Source: Eurosta solidaginis (Eukaryota > Arthropoda > Insecta > Diptera > Tephritidae). Taken from it: 64,000 nucleotides of DNA. The first letter of the stretch is position 1. Every line of letters starts with the position of its first letter. Shown here piece after piece: positions 10,826 to 22,948 of this stretch. The stretch is taken from assembly GCF_040869045.1 (NCBI RefSeq), contig NC_090319.1, positions 385,965,601 to 386,029,600 on the forward strand, given 5' to 3'. Below the pieces are notes generated by a model. The model worked only from the letters and a program-made list of their open reading frames with translations, was not told where the DNA came from and did not search any database. The position numbers and the translations under genes are program-made.

Positions 10826-12724
10826 TTGAAAAAAATTCTGGGATAGGACGTTCTTTGCTAAGTAGCCAAATAGTTGATGAACCTCATTTCCACAAGTGCC
10901 TTTAGACTACAAATTGAGGATTAAGTAGACAAACCGAATGTAATGTTCTCTTTTCACGAACAAAAGTACCACTTTAAGTTTCCGATGCATACATGGTATG
11001 GCTCAAAATGAAGTTGTGGATAGAAGATGGGATATCATTCTAAGTATGCTAGAGAAATGTTCATGGGAAGGAAAAACCGCCTCCATTAGTTGGGAAACAT
11101 AGTAGACGAAGGCTTTTTCTTCCACGAGGAATACATACATATGTATCTACTTAGTATATTGAACTAATTTATAATATCGCATTTGCTTTCATTTTCATTT
11201 GATTTAAATGCTTTCAAAACCCATTTCGTGTTGTATGCATTTATTCAACATACGCCTTGCATGCGATCTGCAGTCTCGAAATGTACATATATATGTATGT
11301 ATGATTGTGTAGTAAATAAATATTCGCTTTTATTAGACCTCCACCTCTGATTCATCTCTTTTCCCTATAGTCGCAATTCACTTCTGTTATATAAAATTTT
11401 GTTTGTTGTGAGTTGCTACTTGATTTTCCAAAGGGAAGGGTGTTTAAAAATAAGCTCCATACATACATACAGACATATGCATATAGATATGTACATTAGC
11501 CCAATGCAAAGCAAGTCTTCCCCACCTTTAGTTTGTTTTCATCTTTGTGTTTATTTTGCTCTTGATTACGTCGGATGCTTGAGCCCACTTGCATGTACAT
11601 TGGCCTCCACTTCACCAACAAGGTGATGATTCCACACTGCAAGGATGATTGCGGGAAGATGTTGTTAGCTTTATATATTTGCGATTATAGTCAGTGCAGA
11701 ACGTATCTCTACACTCTGTTGTTTGCAGGAGCAACACGTGCTTCTTTAGCCCATCAGCCGCTAAGTGTTGTTGGGTTGTTTGCTTTCACCCCATTTGTGA
11801 AGTACTTTTATTCTTTGAATTCATATTTTATATTGCTATAGTTGGCAGACATGCCAGAATACTCCTTATATGAGTTTATTTAGTTGTAGATTTGTTTTGT
11901 TAGTTTTGTAAGAGGTTAGTTTGTTTATGTATTTGCTAGTCAATTTGAATCAGTTTTTAAACATTTTTGCGATAGGAGCTCTTAATATGCTAGATTTTCA
12001 GATTTATTTACAGCTTTAAGTCTTATTAATGCTGGCAGTATGTATACTGGATTTAATGTGGTGGCGAACATTGTGGTACGGCACCTTTTTATCGAAGTCG
12101 CTATAACTCTGCATGAACAAATATTTCGCCCAAAATTTATATAGAGCAAGCTCTTACCCGCAGCTCCGTCCCCGAACAACCTATAACATACAGTTTTTAG
12201 TTATTTATTTGCGTGGGACCCACTCATTGGGTTAGGAAAATTATGACAGGCGCCTCATATGTTGATATACTCAAGGACATTATGCTGCCATATGTCAGAG
12301 ACGAAACGCTACTTGTTTGGACGTTCTAGCGACCTGAAATATATGAGCAAGATAGCTGACGGATGTTTTGAGAAAGCCAGATAAACGTGATGGAATAGCC
12401 GCCAGTCACAAAACATAACATTGAAAATTTTTCGGTTGATGTCAAGTTGTCTACAAAATGCCACGTCGCTGTGCTGCAATTCTAAACAATAAGTGTCTTG
12501 CAACTAAATTCTAATTTAAATATTAGCCAACATCCAATGTAAAAAAAATAAAGCCACAGTTATATAGAAGTTATGTCAAAATTTTACCTACAATTTGTCA
12601 AATACTATTTTCTGCTCGCGCAAAACTCGCTGCAGGTTTCCTAAATATTTGTTTATTTTATTATTTGTTTATCTTTCCCAAAAAAAATGATTAAAACAAT
12701 TATTACCGATTTACAAAAATTATA
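10826..12724. other. No recognised feature
   Basis: About 1.9 kb of AT-rich DNA. Short frames around 11400-11840 and 12000-12180 show no family resemblance and no codon bias that I can see. Confidence 0.5.
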
Positions 12725-12973
12725 TCGATATAGTGTGCTCCGCCTACCACACAGAGGGTCCTGGGTTCAGCTCTCGGGCAAAGTAGCATCAAAATTAAGA
12801 AAAAAAAGTATTTTCAATTAGAAAAACAATTTTCTAATCGGGGTCGCCCCTCGGAAGTAATTTGGCAAACACCCCGAGTGCATTTCTGCCATGAAAAGGT
12901 TCTCAGTGAAAATGCATGCCGTTCGGAGTCGGCATAAACATGTAGGTCCCGTCCAGCCGATTTGTAGGGAAAA
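12725..12973 (+). mobile_element. tRNA-derived SINE, family 1, head truncated
   Basis: Plus-strand copy: GTGTGCTCCGCCTACCACAC then GGGTTCAGCTC (B box), then the family body (GGGGTCGCCCCTCGG, GTGCATTTCTGCCATG, CGTTCGGAGTCGGC). The first part of the tRNA head is missing. It ends directly against the terminus of the repeat element starting at 12974. Confidence 0.8.
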
Positions 12974-14368
12974 CAAGTAAGAACGGGACTGTCTTCGGCT
13001 GTGCCGAAGACTTCATACCTTTCATGAATGGGGCTGAACAATAATCTTATCCCGTTCGTAATCTCCGAATAATCGGATGTATAAGATAAGAAATATATAG
13101 TGAACAGATCTACATACCTTAACGATTTTTAAGATAAATATAAAATAAAAAACAGGTAGGTACTTTGTGTGAGGATGCAAAGTTTCAGGTTTTTTGTGGT
13201 CTGCGTGTAAAAACTATGACTACGAATCACGTATTTCAAAAATATATGACGAAAACGTAACTATTTGATGAATTTTGAAGATTCTAGCCGTAAAAAAGGG
13301 GTCAAAATGACAGTTTATATGAAGTATATAATATATATACGACCGATCTCTATGATTTTTTCAGACAACAATATATGCTATATACGTAAGCATTTTGTGA
13401 AATTTGAAGCTTCTAACTGTTAAAACGGGGCAGAAATTGCGCAAAGTTTCTTATCTGAACAATCGGTTGTATGAGATATATACTATACATACGACCGATC
13501 TCTATGATTTTTTCAGACAACAATATATGCTATACACGTAAGCATTTGGTGAAATTTGAACATATCTAAACGATTTTTAAGATAAATATAAAATAAAAAA
13601 CAGGTAGGTACTTTGTGTGAGGATGCAAAGTTTCAGGTTTTTTGTGGTCTGCGTGTAAAAACTATGACTACGAATCACGTATTTCAAAAATATATGACGA
13701 AAACGTAACTATTTGATGAAATTTGATGAATTTTGAAGATTCTAGCCGTAAAAAAGGGGTCAAAATGACAGTTTATATGAAGTATATAATATATATACGA
13801 CCGATCTCTATGATTTTTTCAGACAACAATATATGCTATATACGTAAGCATTTTGTGAAATTTGAAGCTTCTAACTGTTAAAACGGGGCAGAAATTGCGC
13901 AAAGTTTCTTATCTGAACAATCGGTTGTATGAGATATATACTATGTGTACCACCGATCTCAATGATTTTTTCAGACATCAATATATGCTATATACGTAAG
14001 CAGTTGGTGAAATTTGAAGCTTCTAGCTGTTAAAATGGGGCCGAAATCGTAAAAAAAATATATATATACTATATATATATACTATATATACCATCATATA
14101 TATATTATATATATCACCGATCTGATTTTTTGACACAACAATACATACTATATACGTAAGCAATCGGTGAAATTTGAAGCTTATAACTGTTAAAATGGGG
14201 AAGAAATTGCGCAAAGTTTCTTATCTGAACAATCGGTTGTATGGGATATATACTATATATACCACCGGTATCTATGATTTTCTCAGACAACAATATATGC
14301 TATACACGTAAGCATTTGGTGAAATTTGAACATATCTAAACGATTTTTAAGATAAATATAAAATAAAA
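12974..14368 (-). mobile_element. Satellite-bearing repeat element, family S3 (hairpin end leftmost)
   Basis: Begins CAAGTAAG, then a short hairpin (GTCTTCGGC...GCCGAAGAC), then the subterminal repeat CATACCTTTCATGAA. The interior is made of ~150-bp units containing GAAATTTGAAGCTTCTA and AACAATATATGCTATATACG. A block of about 437 bp is itself duplicated (13128 onward and 13565 onward). The opposite terminus is missing: it breaks off in AAGATAAATATAAAATAAAA near 14368. Same family, opposite orientation, at 15535-20179. Confidence 0.8.
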
Positions 14369-14872
14369 ATCATCAAGAAAACGTCCTGAAATTGTCCCTT
14401 AGAAACTGCAGAAACAGTCAAGAAATCAATCCCAAAACAATACCCCAATTGATTCCGAAATACCCCAAAAAATGAAACTTGTATTGCATCACTTTCAACA
14501 CGTTATTAAGCAGAACATTCAAAACTATACTTAGTTAAAATAATTATGGAACATGCTGATGAAATCAGCACTACCATAAGTTTCATGTAAGCTTGTGACG
14601 AAATTTTATTTTTCACAAGATAAATTAGGACAGGGCTGCATAAAATACTTACATCCTTTTAAGCGGGAGTCATTGGTGCCGTATGTCGTATCGCTGTAGT
14701 CGTATCCCTAACGTAATCAGCTGTTTATCGTTACGACGGTAAACCAAAAACCAATTGGTTGGCTACTATACGGTTACGACCTTAGCGGCACCAATAATCG
14801 ATTGCATTGATTCCCATAAGGTTGGTCGAATCAGCTGTTATAAGGTTACCGATACGGTTACCGATAAAGCAC
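14369..14872. other. Short CCGAAAT-like tract and unassigned sequence
   Basis: 14375-14470 has degenerate 'CCCGAAAT/CCTGAAATTG' repeats like those at 38 kb. The rest is unrecognised, though it has several local repeats of TTACGAC and ATCAGCTGTT. Confidence 0.45.
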
Positions 14873-15024
14873 CAATGTCCCGAGATGGTCGGGCTAGTAC
14901 CATAATGGTGCTTTGTTACCGGAACGTACTGGATCTATATCCGGCAAAAGATCATCAACATCGATAACACTCCCCAAAGCCTTGGGGGAGTGTATTTATC
15001 GTTAATACAGCAACAACAACAACA
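14873..15024 (+). repeat. Inverted fragment of the 4.2-5.2 kb repeat, with CAA tract
   Basis: CGAGATGGTCGGGCTAG, GATCATCAACATCGATAACACTCCCC and the small GGGGAGTG hairpin match the reverse complement of 4770-4890. It ends in a CAA trinucleotide tract (15009-15026), as does the related fragment at 37600. Confidence 0.7.
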
Positions 15025-15030
15025 ACACGT

Positions 15031-15034
<4 letters not shown>

Positions 15035-15110
<76 letters not shown>
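15035..15110. repeat. (AT)38 microsatellite
   Basis: Uninterrupted AT dinucleotides. Length is likely polymorphic and may be affected by assembly. Confidence 0.95.
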
Positions 15111-15117
<7 letters not shown>

Positions 15118-15534
15118 CGCATTCAAAGACCATCATATACATTTAAATAAAAAAAAACCTAAGTATTTCTTCTTAAAATATTACAAAGAAAATGAAATAT
15201 TGCACCACTTCTAGTACTCTCCGCCGCGCTGCAAAAGCTTTGTTAAATTTTTTTGAAGTGTGTGGATATAATTATACTCGATACGGACAAGTGTACTTGA
15301 GAACTTATTTATTTACTTCAAATAACTTCTGACATACTCTCATCACTGAATTGGCGGTCCATTAACACAATTAAGCAACAATTCAGTAACATAAAACGAC
15401 AAAATGACGATGCAAATAAAACAGTCGCATAATCACAATTTTTCACCCTAAAATAATCTTTGATGCTGGCATCACATGAGAACTGATGTACATTCATCGC
15501 ACATTAGACTGTGTCACCAAAGGAAGTTGCGCCT
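15111..15534. other. No recognised feature
   Basis: AT-rich; nothing recognised. Confidence 0.45.
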
Positions 15535-16730
15535 TTTTATACCTTTCATGAAAATGAAATGGTATATTAATTTCGTCACGAAACCCAAAATTGTAAGTCC
15601 TTAAAGGAATATAGATAGACCCACCATTAAGTATACCGAAATAATCAGGTTGAAGAGCTGAGTTGATTTAGCCATGTCCATCTGTCCATCTGTCCGTCTG
15701 TCTGTTTGTATGCAAACTAGTCCCTCAATTTTTGAGATATCTTGATAAAATTTGGTGAGCGGGTGTATTTGGGTGCCCGATTAGACATTTGTCGGAACCG
15801 GCCGGATCGGACCCCTATAGCATATATCCTCCATACAACCGATTTTTCAGAAAAAGAGGATTTTTGTAATATCTTACTCAATTTAACAGATTGAAGCTTC
15901 AAACTTCACCATATACTTTCGTATATTGCACATATTGTTGCCTGAAAAAATTGATGAGATCGGTCGTATGTATAGTATATGTATATCCTCCACAACCGAT
16001 TGTTCAGATAAGAAACTTTTCGTAATTACTGCTCTATTTTAAGAGCTAGAGGCTTCAAATTTCAACTAATGCTTACGTATATAGCATATATTGTTGTCTG
16101 AAAAAATCATAAAGATCGGTGGTATATATAGTATATATCTCATTCAACCGATTATTCAGATAACAAACCTTTCGCAATTTCTACCCCATTTTAACAGCTA
16201 TAAGCTTCAAATTTTACCGATTGCTTACGTATATAGTATTGTTGTGTCAAAAAATCATAGAGATCGGTGATATATATAATATATATATGATGGTATATAT
16301 AGTATATATATATTTTTTTTTGCGATTTCGGCCCCATTTTAACAGCTAGAAGCTTCAAATTTCACCAAATGCTTACGTGTATAGCATATATTGTTGTCTG
16401 AAAAAATCATTGAGATCGGTGGTATATATAGTAATTTCTGCCCCATTTTAACAGCTAGGAGCTTCAAATTTCACCAAATGCTTACGTATATAGCATATAT
16501 TGTTGTTTAAAAAAATCATAGAGATCGGTGGTATATATACTATATACCCCATATAAACTGTATTTTTTTGCCCCTTTTTTACGGCTAGAAGCTTCAAAAT
16601 TCATCAAATTTCATCAAATAGTTACGTTTACGTCATATATTGTTGAAATACGTGATTCGTAGTCATAGTTTTTACACGCAGACCACAAAAAACCTGAAAC
16701 TTTGCATCCTCACACAAAGTACCTACCTAT
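15535..16730 (+). mobile_element. Family S3 element block 1
   Basis: Starts TTTTTATACCTTTCATGAA, has GTCCATCTGTCCGTCTG near 15675, then a run of satellite units (GAAGCTTCAAATTTCACC, GTTGTCTGAAAAAATCAT, AGATCGGTGGTATATA). It ends ...ACCTACCTA and is joined at once to a second TTTTTATACCTTTCATG start at 16731, so the block repeats head to tail without its hairpin end. Confidence 0.85.
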
Positions 16731-18482
16731 TTTTATACCTTTCATGAAAATGAAATGGTATATTAATTTCGTCACGAAACCGAAAATTGTAAGTCCTTAA
16801 AGGAAAATAGATAGACCCACCATTAAGTATACCGAAATAATCAGGTTGAAGAGCTGAGTTGATTTAGCCATGTCCGTCTGTCCGTCTGTCTGTTTGTATG
16901 CAAGCTAGTCCCTAAATTTTTGAGATATCTTGATAAAATTTGGTGAGCGGGTGTATTTGGGTGTCCGATTAGACATTTGTCGGAACCGGCCGGATCGGAC
17001 CACTATAGCATATATCCTCCATACAACCGATTTTTCAGAAAAAGAGGATTTTTGTAATATCTTACCCAATTTAGCAGATTGAAGCTTCAAACTTCACCAT
17101 ATACTTTCGTATATTGCACATATTGTTGCCTGAAAAAATTGATGAGATCGGTCGTATATATAGTATATATCCCCCAGAACGGATTGTTCAGATAAGGAAC
17201 TTTTCGTAATTACTGCCCTATTTTAAGAGCTAGAGGCTTCAAATTTCAACGAATGCTTACGTATATAGCATATATTGTTGTCTGAAAAAAGCATAAAGAT
17301 CGGTGGTATATATAGTATATATATGGTGGTATATATAGTATATATATATATATATTTTCGCAAATTTTAGCCCCATTTTAACAGCTAGAAGCTTCAAATT
17401 TCACCGAATACTTACGTATATAGCATATATTGTTGTCTGAAAAAATCATAGAGATCGGTTGTATATATAGTATATATCTCATACAACCGATTGTTCAGAT
17501 AAGAAACGTTTCGCAATTTCTACCCCATTTTAACAGCTAGAAGCTTCAAATTTCACCGATTGCTTACGTATATAGCATATATTGTTGTCTGAAAAAATCA
17601 TAGAGATCGGTTGTATATATAGTATATATCTCATACAACCGATTGTTCAGATAAGAAAATTTTCGAAATTTCTACCACATTTTAACAGCTATAAGCTTCA
17701 AATTTCACCGATTGCTTACGTATATAGCATATGTTGTTGTCTGAAAAAATCATATAGATCGGTTGTATATATAGTATATATCTCATACAAACGATTGTTC
17801 AGATAAGAAACTTTTCGCAACTTCTACCCCATTTTAACAGCTATAAGCTTCAAATTTCGCCGATTGCTTACGTATATAGTATGTATTGTTGTGTCGAAAA
17901 ATCATAGAGATCGGTGATATATATAATATATATATGATGGTATATATAGTATATATATATGATGGTATATATAGTATATATATATGATGGTATATATAGT
18001 ATATATATATCGTATATATATTTTTTTTTTGCGATTTCGGCCCCATTTTAACAGCTAGAAGCTTCAAAATTCACCAAATGCTTACGTGTATAGCATATAT
18101 TGATGTCTGAAAAAATCATTGAGATCGGTGGTATACATAGTATATATCTCATACAACCGATTGTTCAGATAAGAAACTTTGCCCAATTTCTGCCCCGTTT
18201 TAACAGCTAGAAGCTTCAAATTTCACAAAATGCTTATTACGTATATAGCATATATTGTTGTCTGAAAAAATCATAGAGATCGGTGGTATATATATTATAT
18301 ACTTCATATAAACTGTAATTTTTGTCCATTTTTTACGGCTAGAAGCTTCAAAATTTATCAAATTTCATCAAATAGTTACGTTTACGTCATATATTGTTGA
18401 AATACGTGATTCTTAGTCATAGTTTTTACACGGAGACCACAAAAAACCGAAACTTTGCACACAAAGTACCTACCTATTTTTA
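16731..18482 (+). mobile_element. Family S3 element block 2 with 152-bp satellite
   Basis: Second head-to-tail block, longer than block 1 because it has more satellite units. Unit starts AAGCTTCAAA at 17541, 17693 and 17845 give an exact 152-bp period. Each unit carries TATATATAGTATATAT next to ACAACCGATTGTTCAGATAAG. The block is interrupted after ACCTACCTATTTTT by the insertion at 18483; its end resumes at 20020. Confidence 0.85.
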
Positions 18483-18920
18483 AGCTATTGCATAGATTTT
18501 ATCGCGGGCTTGGCGACTAAATCAAAAAAAAACCGTAACGGATATTTGTCAAAAAAGATCCGAAAAGGCTCGAAAAGGTTCTAAAAGGTTCGTAAAGGTT
18601 CGGTGTTAGCAACAGGCCAAATACATAAAATTGGATCTCTATCATAAACAGCGGTGGGCACCACTACATTTACATGGTTACCAAATTGAGAATGTGTTAG
18701 TAAACACGAACGCTTAGCGAGCACGAAAGCAAAATCAATTATTTATTTAGTTCAAGCGGTGAACGCGTGTCACACGCACTCTTTGGTACTCTGTTTTAAG
18801 CGCGCGTGCGACACTTCCTCACCTTACGACCATCGAAATCAAACTAAAAGAGCTGTCGTTGGTTTTGACGAAGTAGCTATTGTGCTATCGCTTATCGTAT
18901 ACATATATGGTCGCTTACAA

Positions 18921-19180
18921 GCCAACCTAATAAAACCGCACTGCGTTTTTTTAGCGCACGCAAACAACTGGCGTTTTTTGCCCTAACCCAAATAAGCATG
19001 CGTTGCGACAATGTAAAGCATGTATGCAAACGTCAAATCTTAATGTCACGCAGAACAAAAATTGGAATTCGAGTTAGGTTTTCACGCAGCAAATTCAATT
19101 AGAGTTGTTCTCATACAGTTTGTATGTGCATGAGACATTTTTGACAGAAAATGACTTGCGTGCGTTTATATTAGGTTGGC
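18921..19180. mobile_element. MITE, GCCAACCTAAT family, copy 1
   Basis: 260 bp with inverted ends GCCAACCTAATA...TATTAGGTTGGC. About 85-90% identical by eye to 35252-35499. Shared interior includes CACGCAAACAAC and CACGCAGAACAAAAATTGGAA. Non-coding. The bases just outside are also complementary (ACAA...TTGT), so the exact end and target duplication are unclear. Confidence 0.8.
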
Positions 19181-19200
19181 TTGTTAGCAGGTGCTAAGCT

Positions 19201-19822
19201 CACGCCCACCCCGGATCATAAAGTTAAAGTGAATGTTAAAGTTAAAGCGAAAGTTAAAGTTAAAAATAAAGTTAAAGTTAAAGTGAAAGTTAAAGTTAAA
19301 GTTAAGGTTAAAGTTAAAGTTAAAAAGTTAAAGTTAAAGTTGAAGTTAAAGTTAAAGTTAAAAAGTTAAAGCCAAAGTTAAAAGAATGTTAAAGTTAAAG
19401 CGAAAGTTAAAGTTAAAAATAAAGTTAAAGTTAAAGTTAAAGTGAAAGTTAAAGTTAAAGTGAATGTTAAAGTTAAAGTTAAAAAGAAAGTTAAAGTTAA
19501 AAAGAAAGTTAAAGTTAAAATGATAGTTAAAGTCAAAGTTAAAGTTAAAGTTAAGGTTAAAGTTAAAGTTAAAGCTAAAGTTAAAGCTAAAGTTAAAGTT
19601 AAAGCTAAAGTTAAAGTCAAAGTTAAAGTTAAAGTTAAGGTTAAAGTTATAGTTAAAGTTACAGTTAAAGTAAAAGTTAAAGTTAAAGTTAAAGTGAATG
19701 TTAAAGTTAAAGTTAAAAATAAAGTTAAAGTTAAAGTTAAAGTGAATGTTAAAGTTAAAGTGAAAGTTAAAGTTAAATTTAAAAATAAAGTTATAGTTAA
19801 AGTTAAAGTGAAAGTTAAATAT
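19201..19822. repeat. AAAGTT hexanucleotide array, about 620 bp
   Basis: Repeats of GTTAAA with frequent GTTAAAGTGAAT, GTTAAAAAT and GTTAAGG variants, giving meaningless Lys-Val open frames on the plus strand and Leu-Thr frames on the minus strand. The variants are grouped into longer motifs (for example AAAGTGAATGTTAAAGTTAAA near 19453, 19693 and 19740), suggesting higher-order duplication. Confidence 0.95.
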
Positions 19823-20019
19823 TAACTTCTCATTTATTCAATAAAAGTGAAAATTTGGTTTTCTTATCGGTCACCACGCTTAAAAAGGTAAACTTGAATT
19901 AATATCAAAGACAAAACTTGAATTAACATCAAAGAAAACAAAATGTTGCATAAATATTATAATTGCATAAGTTGATAATATGCAATAGCTTTACCGCGGC
20001 AGTCCCCGAGTGCCACACG

Positions 20020-20179
20020 TCCTTTTTTATTTTATATTTATCTTAAAAATCGTTTAGGTATGTAGATCTGTTCACTATATATTTCTTATCTTATACGTCC
20101 GATTATTCGGAGATTACGAACGGCATAAGATTATTGTTCAGCCCCATTCATGAAAGGTATGAAGTCCCGTCCTTACTTG
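20020..20179 (+). mobile_element. Hairpin-side end of the interrupted family S3 element
   Basis: Continues the sequence broken at 18482: TTATCTTAAAAATCGTTTAGG, then CATGAAAGGTATGAAG (subterminal inverted repeat) and CCCGTCCTTACTTG. The hairpin seen in the sister copies has been reduced here by a deletion between GAAG and TCCCG. Confidence 0.8.
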
Positions 20180-20680
20180 TTTAAGACTAACTTCAAAACT
20201 TAACAAAAAAATATTAATCGCGTTTTCTTTTCTGGCTAAAGTGTTACGCTTTTTGTACGCCGCGCAAGGGTTGTTGTTCTATTCTAAAAAACAGGCAACG
20301 CCTTTATGGGGTATTTCGTTCTTTTGTGAAAATTGTTGCCTGCTCGCAAGCGTTACACTTTTACCCTGTATAAAATGGCGGTGTGGCAGTGCAACTCTGT
20401 GAAACTCTCAATTCGCTCTTAAGTTCCACATATACTCTGTTAATATGAGTGAATGTGGTGAGTTGAAATGTTCTTTGTATGCACTATAAATGTTTATCAT
20501 TTTCTGGGGTAGGAGTAACTCTATTAAGACTTTATCATTTACTTAGGCAACAATTTATTTCAGAAAAGAAAACGCTATAAGACTTATGTACAAGAGCCAT
20601 TTCAACAGATGAGGTGACATTTTAAAGTCTTATTTTCGGCAGTGTTATCAAAAATTCGTAAGTGAATTCCATATCAGCTT
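20180..20680. other. No recognised feature
   Basis: No recognised frame or repeat. Confidence 0.45.
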
Positions 20681-20688
20681 GCTAATAT

Positions 20689-21242
20689 TAGGGCTGGGAC
20701 TATCCGCATATTCGAATATCCGGATATCCGTTGACACGGATAAAATCCGGACGGCATGGATATCCGGTTAATATTCGTTTGTGAAATTATCCGGATTTAT
20801 GAAGACCCGGTTAATAACCGTATTTTTGGATATCCAGTGAAAGCAACAAATTAATGTACCATATATGTTTATTTAACATTAATAACAGTAAATCCGTGGG
20901 GCATTGAAATCAATTAACAGCGTTTTTTCACAATATAAACAAATGGCACTGTTTTTATTTTCACTTGTTTGTAAAATTGTAGCTTTTTAATTTTTGACGT
21001 TAATTTAATATTCTACAAACATATTTTATGAATAATTTTTCGATGTTTGCTTCGTTCAATTCTGATATGCAGATATTCAACTTTTATATTCCAGTATCCG
21101 GACATACGGATATCCGGATTTTCCGTTTACGTATCCGGATAACCGAACAGCGGATATCCGGATTTTTTGCTTAGCTATCCGGTTATTCGAATATCCGGTT
21201 TATCCTGATAGTTGAAAAATCCGGATGCAGTTCACAGCCCCA
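20689..21242. mobile_element. hAT-type non-autonomous element with 8-bp target duplication
   Basis: Flanked by GCTAATAT at 20681-20688 and 21243-21250, an exact 8-bp direct repeat. The termini are imperfect inverted repeats (TAGGGCTGGGACTATCC and, on the other strand, TGGGGCTGTGAACTGCATCC). Eight-base duplications and T(A/G)GGG-type ends are typical of the hAT superfamily. The 554-bp interior does not code for a transposase. Both flanks of the interior are packed with ATATCCGGATATCCG-like palindromes. Confidence 0.8.
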
Positions 21243-21250
21243 GCTAATAT

Positions 21251-22042
21251 ACAAAGATCCAAATACGGTCTGTCAATTGAAAATATTTTACTGAGTCAGT
21301 AATACTTACTTGCATATATGTAGATATACGCATTCATAAAATCTTACTTACTTGTTCCTTTGCCAATAGCTGCTCTCTTCGTCATATTGAATAGCTAGAT
21401 TAATTGAGCTCTTCACCCTCTGATTTACTTCAATTGATGGCCACCGACTTAAAATTCTATCAACGACAATGAGCGATGTCAATGCTTGTGGATTGTTGCA
21501 CTTTGGAATTCGTTGCATACATATAAGTAATGTAACCCTGGGTAGCGCCACATTGCTTTTTGTTGTTATGCTGATATCGAATTTTTCGGAAGCTACAGCA
21601 ACCTCGCGATGCATTTCAATACATATGTTTTTTTTCTTTCAGTTTATGAATCATATGCACAATTTGTTCATCCTTGAGTTGGACACCCCACTGGACGTCA
21701 TAGAAATACCGTTGACATTTGTCAAGGACTCAATGCTTTTTTCAATCAATAAACCAAATAATGCATTTATTCTAAATTATCCGCGTATGAGAAATGATCC
21801 ATTGCCTACCCCTAATATTACGTTTATATCAAATGTCGCGTTTTGTGTCTATCCGCCAAAAAAATGTAGAAGCGGCAGACATGAAAAAGCGAAATGTGAA
21901 AAAAATAAAAACAAAATTTGAAATTACCTACCCACGATTTGTCAAAACAAATGCAACATTTTTGAAGTAGGATGTGTGTACAAGGATAATGGTGAAGGAA
22001 AATTCGGGCATATCTTTTGCGCATGAGATGTTTACTGCTGAA
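21251..22042. other. Unassigned stretch with two overlapping open frames
   Basis: A 150-codon plus-strand frame (21469-21921) and an 88-codon minus-strand frame (21614-21348) overlap. Neither has a family resemblance that I recognise. The minus frame has a more protein-like composition (SLIVVDRILSRWPSIEVNQ) but no clear start context, so I do not call a gene. Confidence 0.3.
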
Positions 22043-22045
22043 TTA

Positions 22046-22627
22046 TGCGGCAGTTACTCACGAACGTACGTACCAAAAACGTGTCAGCTGACACGACCTA
22101 TATTATGAGTGTGCAATGTAAACGAAAACTCACCGACGTGCAACGCCCGTACGTACGTAGCCCGGAACGTAGAAATCAAAACAATTTTGATTTTTTCCAT
22201 AAGAACGTGTCAGCTGATCGCTCTCTGACTAGACAGAGTTGCCTAGTAAACTTTTGTGCGCTAATTTTTGACCGTTTGCACTTTTATGCAAAAACACCTA
22301 ATTAAAGTTTGAAAAATTGTGAAAATAATTCAAAATAATTATGTAGAAGTGCAGATTATAAATATGTAATCTATTTATACTTATTTAATATTTATTCCGG
22401 CCTTTTACAATATCAAAAATTAAATTGGAAAAAGTTGATGTTTCCATAAGCATGCATGCAAAATGGTCAATGGCAACAGTGCTTATCTGTAAACAACAGA
22501 CACAAATATGTTATGTACATGTACACAGACGCACCCATTGATTCCTACGGGCTTGAGAGTTCGGTCAAACGAGTTTCGTACGACAAACGTCCGTACGTAC
22601 GGCACACGTCGGTGGGTAACTGCCGCA
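22046..22627. mobile_element. PIF/Harbinger-type MITE with TTA duplication
   Basis: Ends TGCGGCAGTTACTCACGAACG and, on the other strand, TGCGGCAGTTACCCACCGACG (18 of 21 identical). Flanked by TTA at 22043-22045 and 22628-22630, the 3-bp duplication typical of PIF/Harbinger elements. Near both ends there are CGTACGTACG palindromes. 582 bp, no transposase frame. Confidence 0.75.
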
Positions 22628-22630
22628 TTA

Positions 22631-22948
22631 GAAGCAACAACTAATTTACGGCCTGCTGGAAGAACGAGTTTGCGCTTCAAGAACGTTGGCTTTGAGCAGG
22701 ACAATCCAAGATGTGGCCGCGCAAAGGGATCATAAAACGCCCAGTTGGAGAATTATGTTCTGTCCCAAATTAGGAAAAACCGATCAGCACATGTGCAAGT
22801 CGCACGAATCAAGCAGAGAATTGGTATTAAAATGTACAAAAAGAAAAAAGTTCCAAAACGAAGTGGAAACCAGGCGATAAAAATTATTTCAAGCAGGGAG
22901 ATTGTATTAAAACGTACAAAAGCAAAAAAGTTCAAAACGAACTGGAAA
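22631..22948. other. Unassigned, contains a short imperfect tandem
   Basis: Two diverged ~90-base copies: AATCAAGCAGAGAATTGGTATTAAAATGTACAAAA(A/G) near 22805 and TTTCAAGCAGGGAGATTGTATTAAAACG near 22887. Otherwise nothing recognised. Confidence 0.4.

Larger units (their letters stand above)
18483..20019. mobile_element. 1.5-kb insertion inside the family S3 element
   Basis: The S3 copies at 13.1 kb and 27.4 kb show that ACCTACCT and TTTATATTTATCTTA should be nearly adjacent; here they are 1.5 kb apart. The inserted DNA has AAGCTATTGCATA at its left edge and the inverted copy TATGCAATAGCTT at 19979-19991, followed by about 28 further bases. It contains a small MITE and an AAAGTT array. No transposase; superfamily unknown. 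Confidence 0.65.

Noticed and set aside
19181..19825. Long Lys-Val and Leu-Thr open frames
   Set aside because: They are the translation of the AAAGTT hexanucleotide array; no start context and no non-repeat part.
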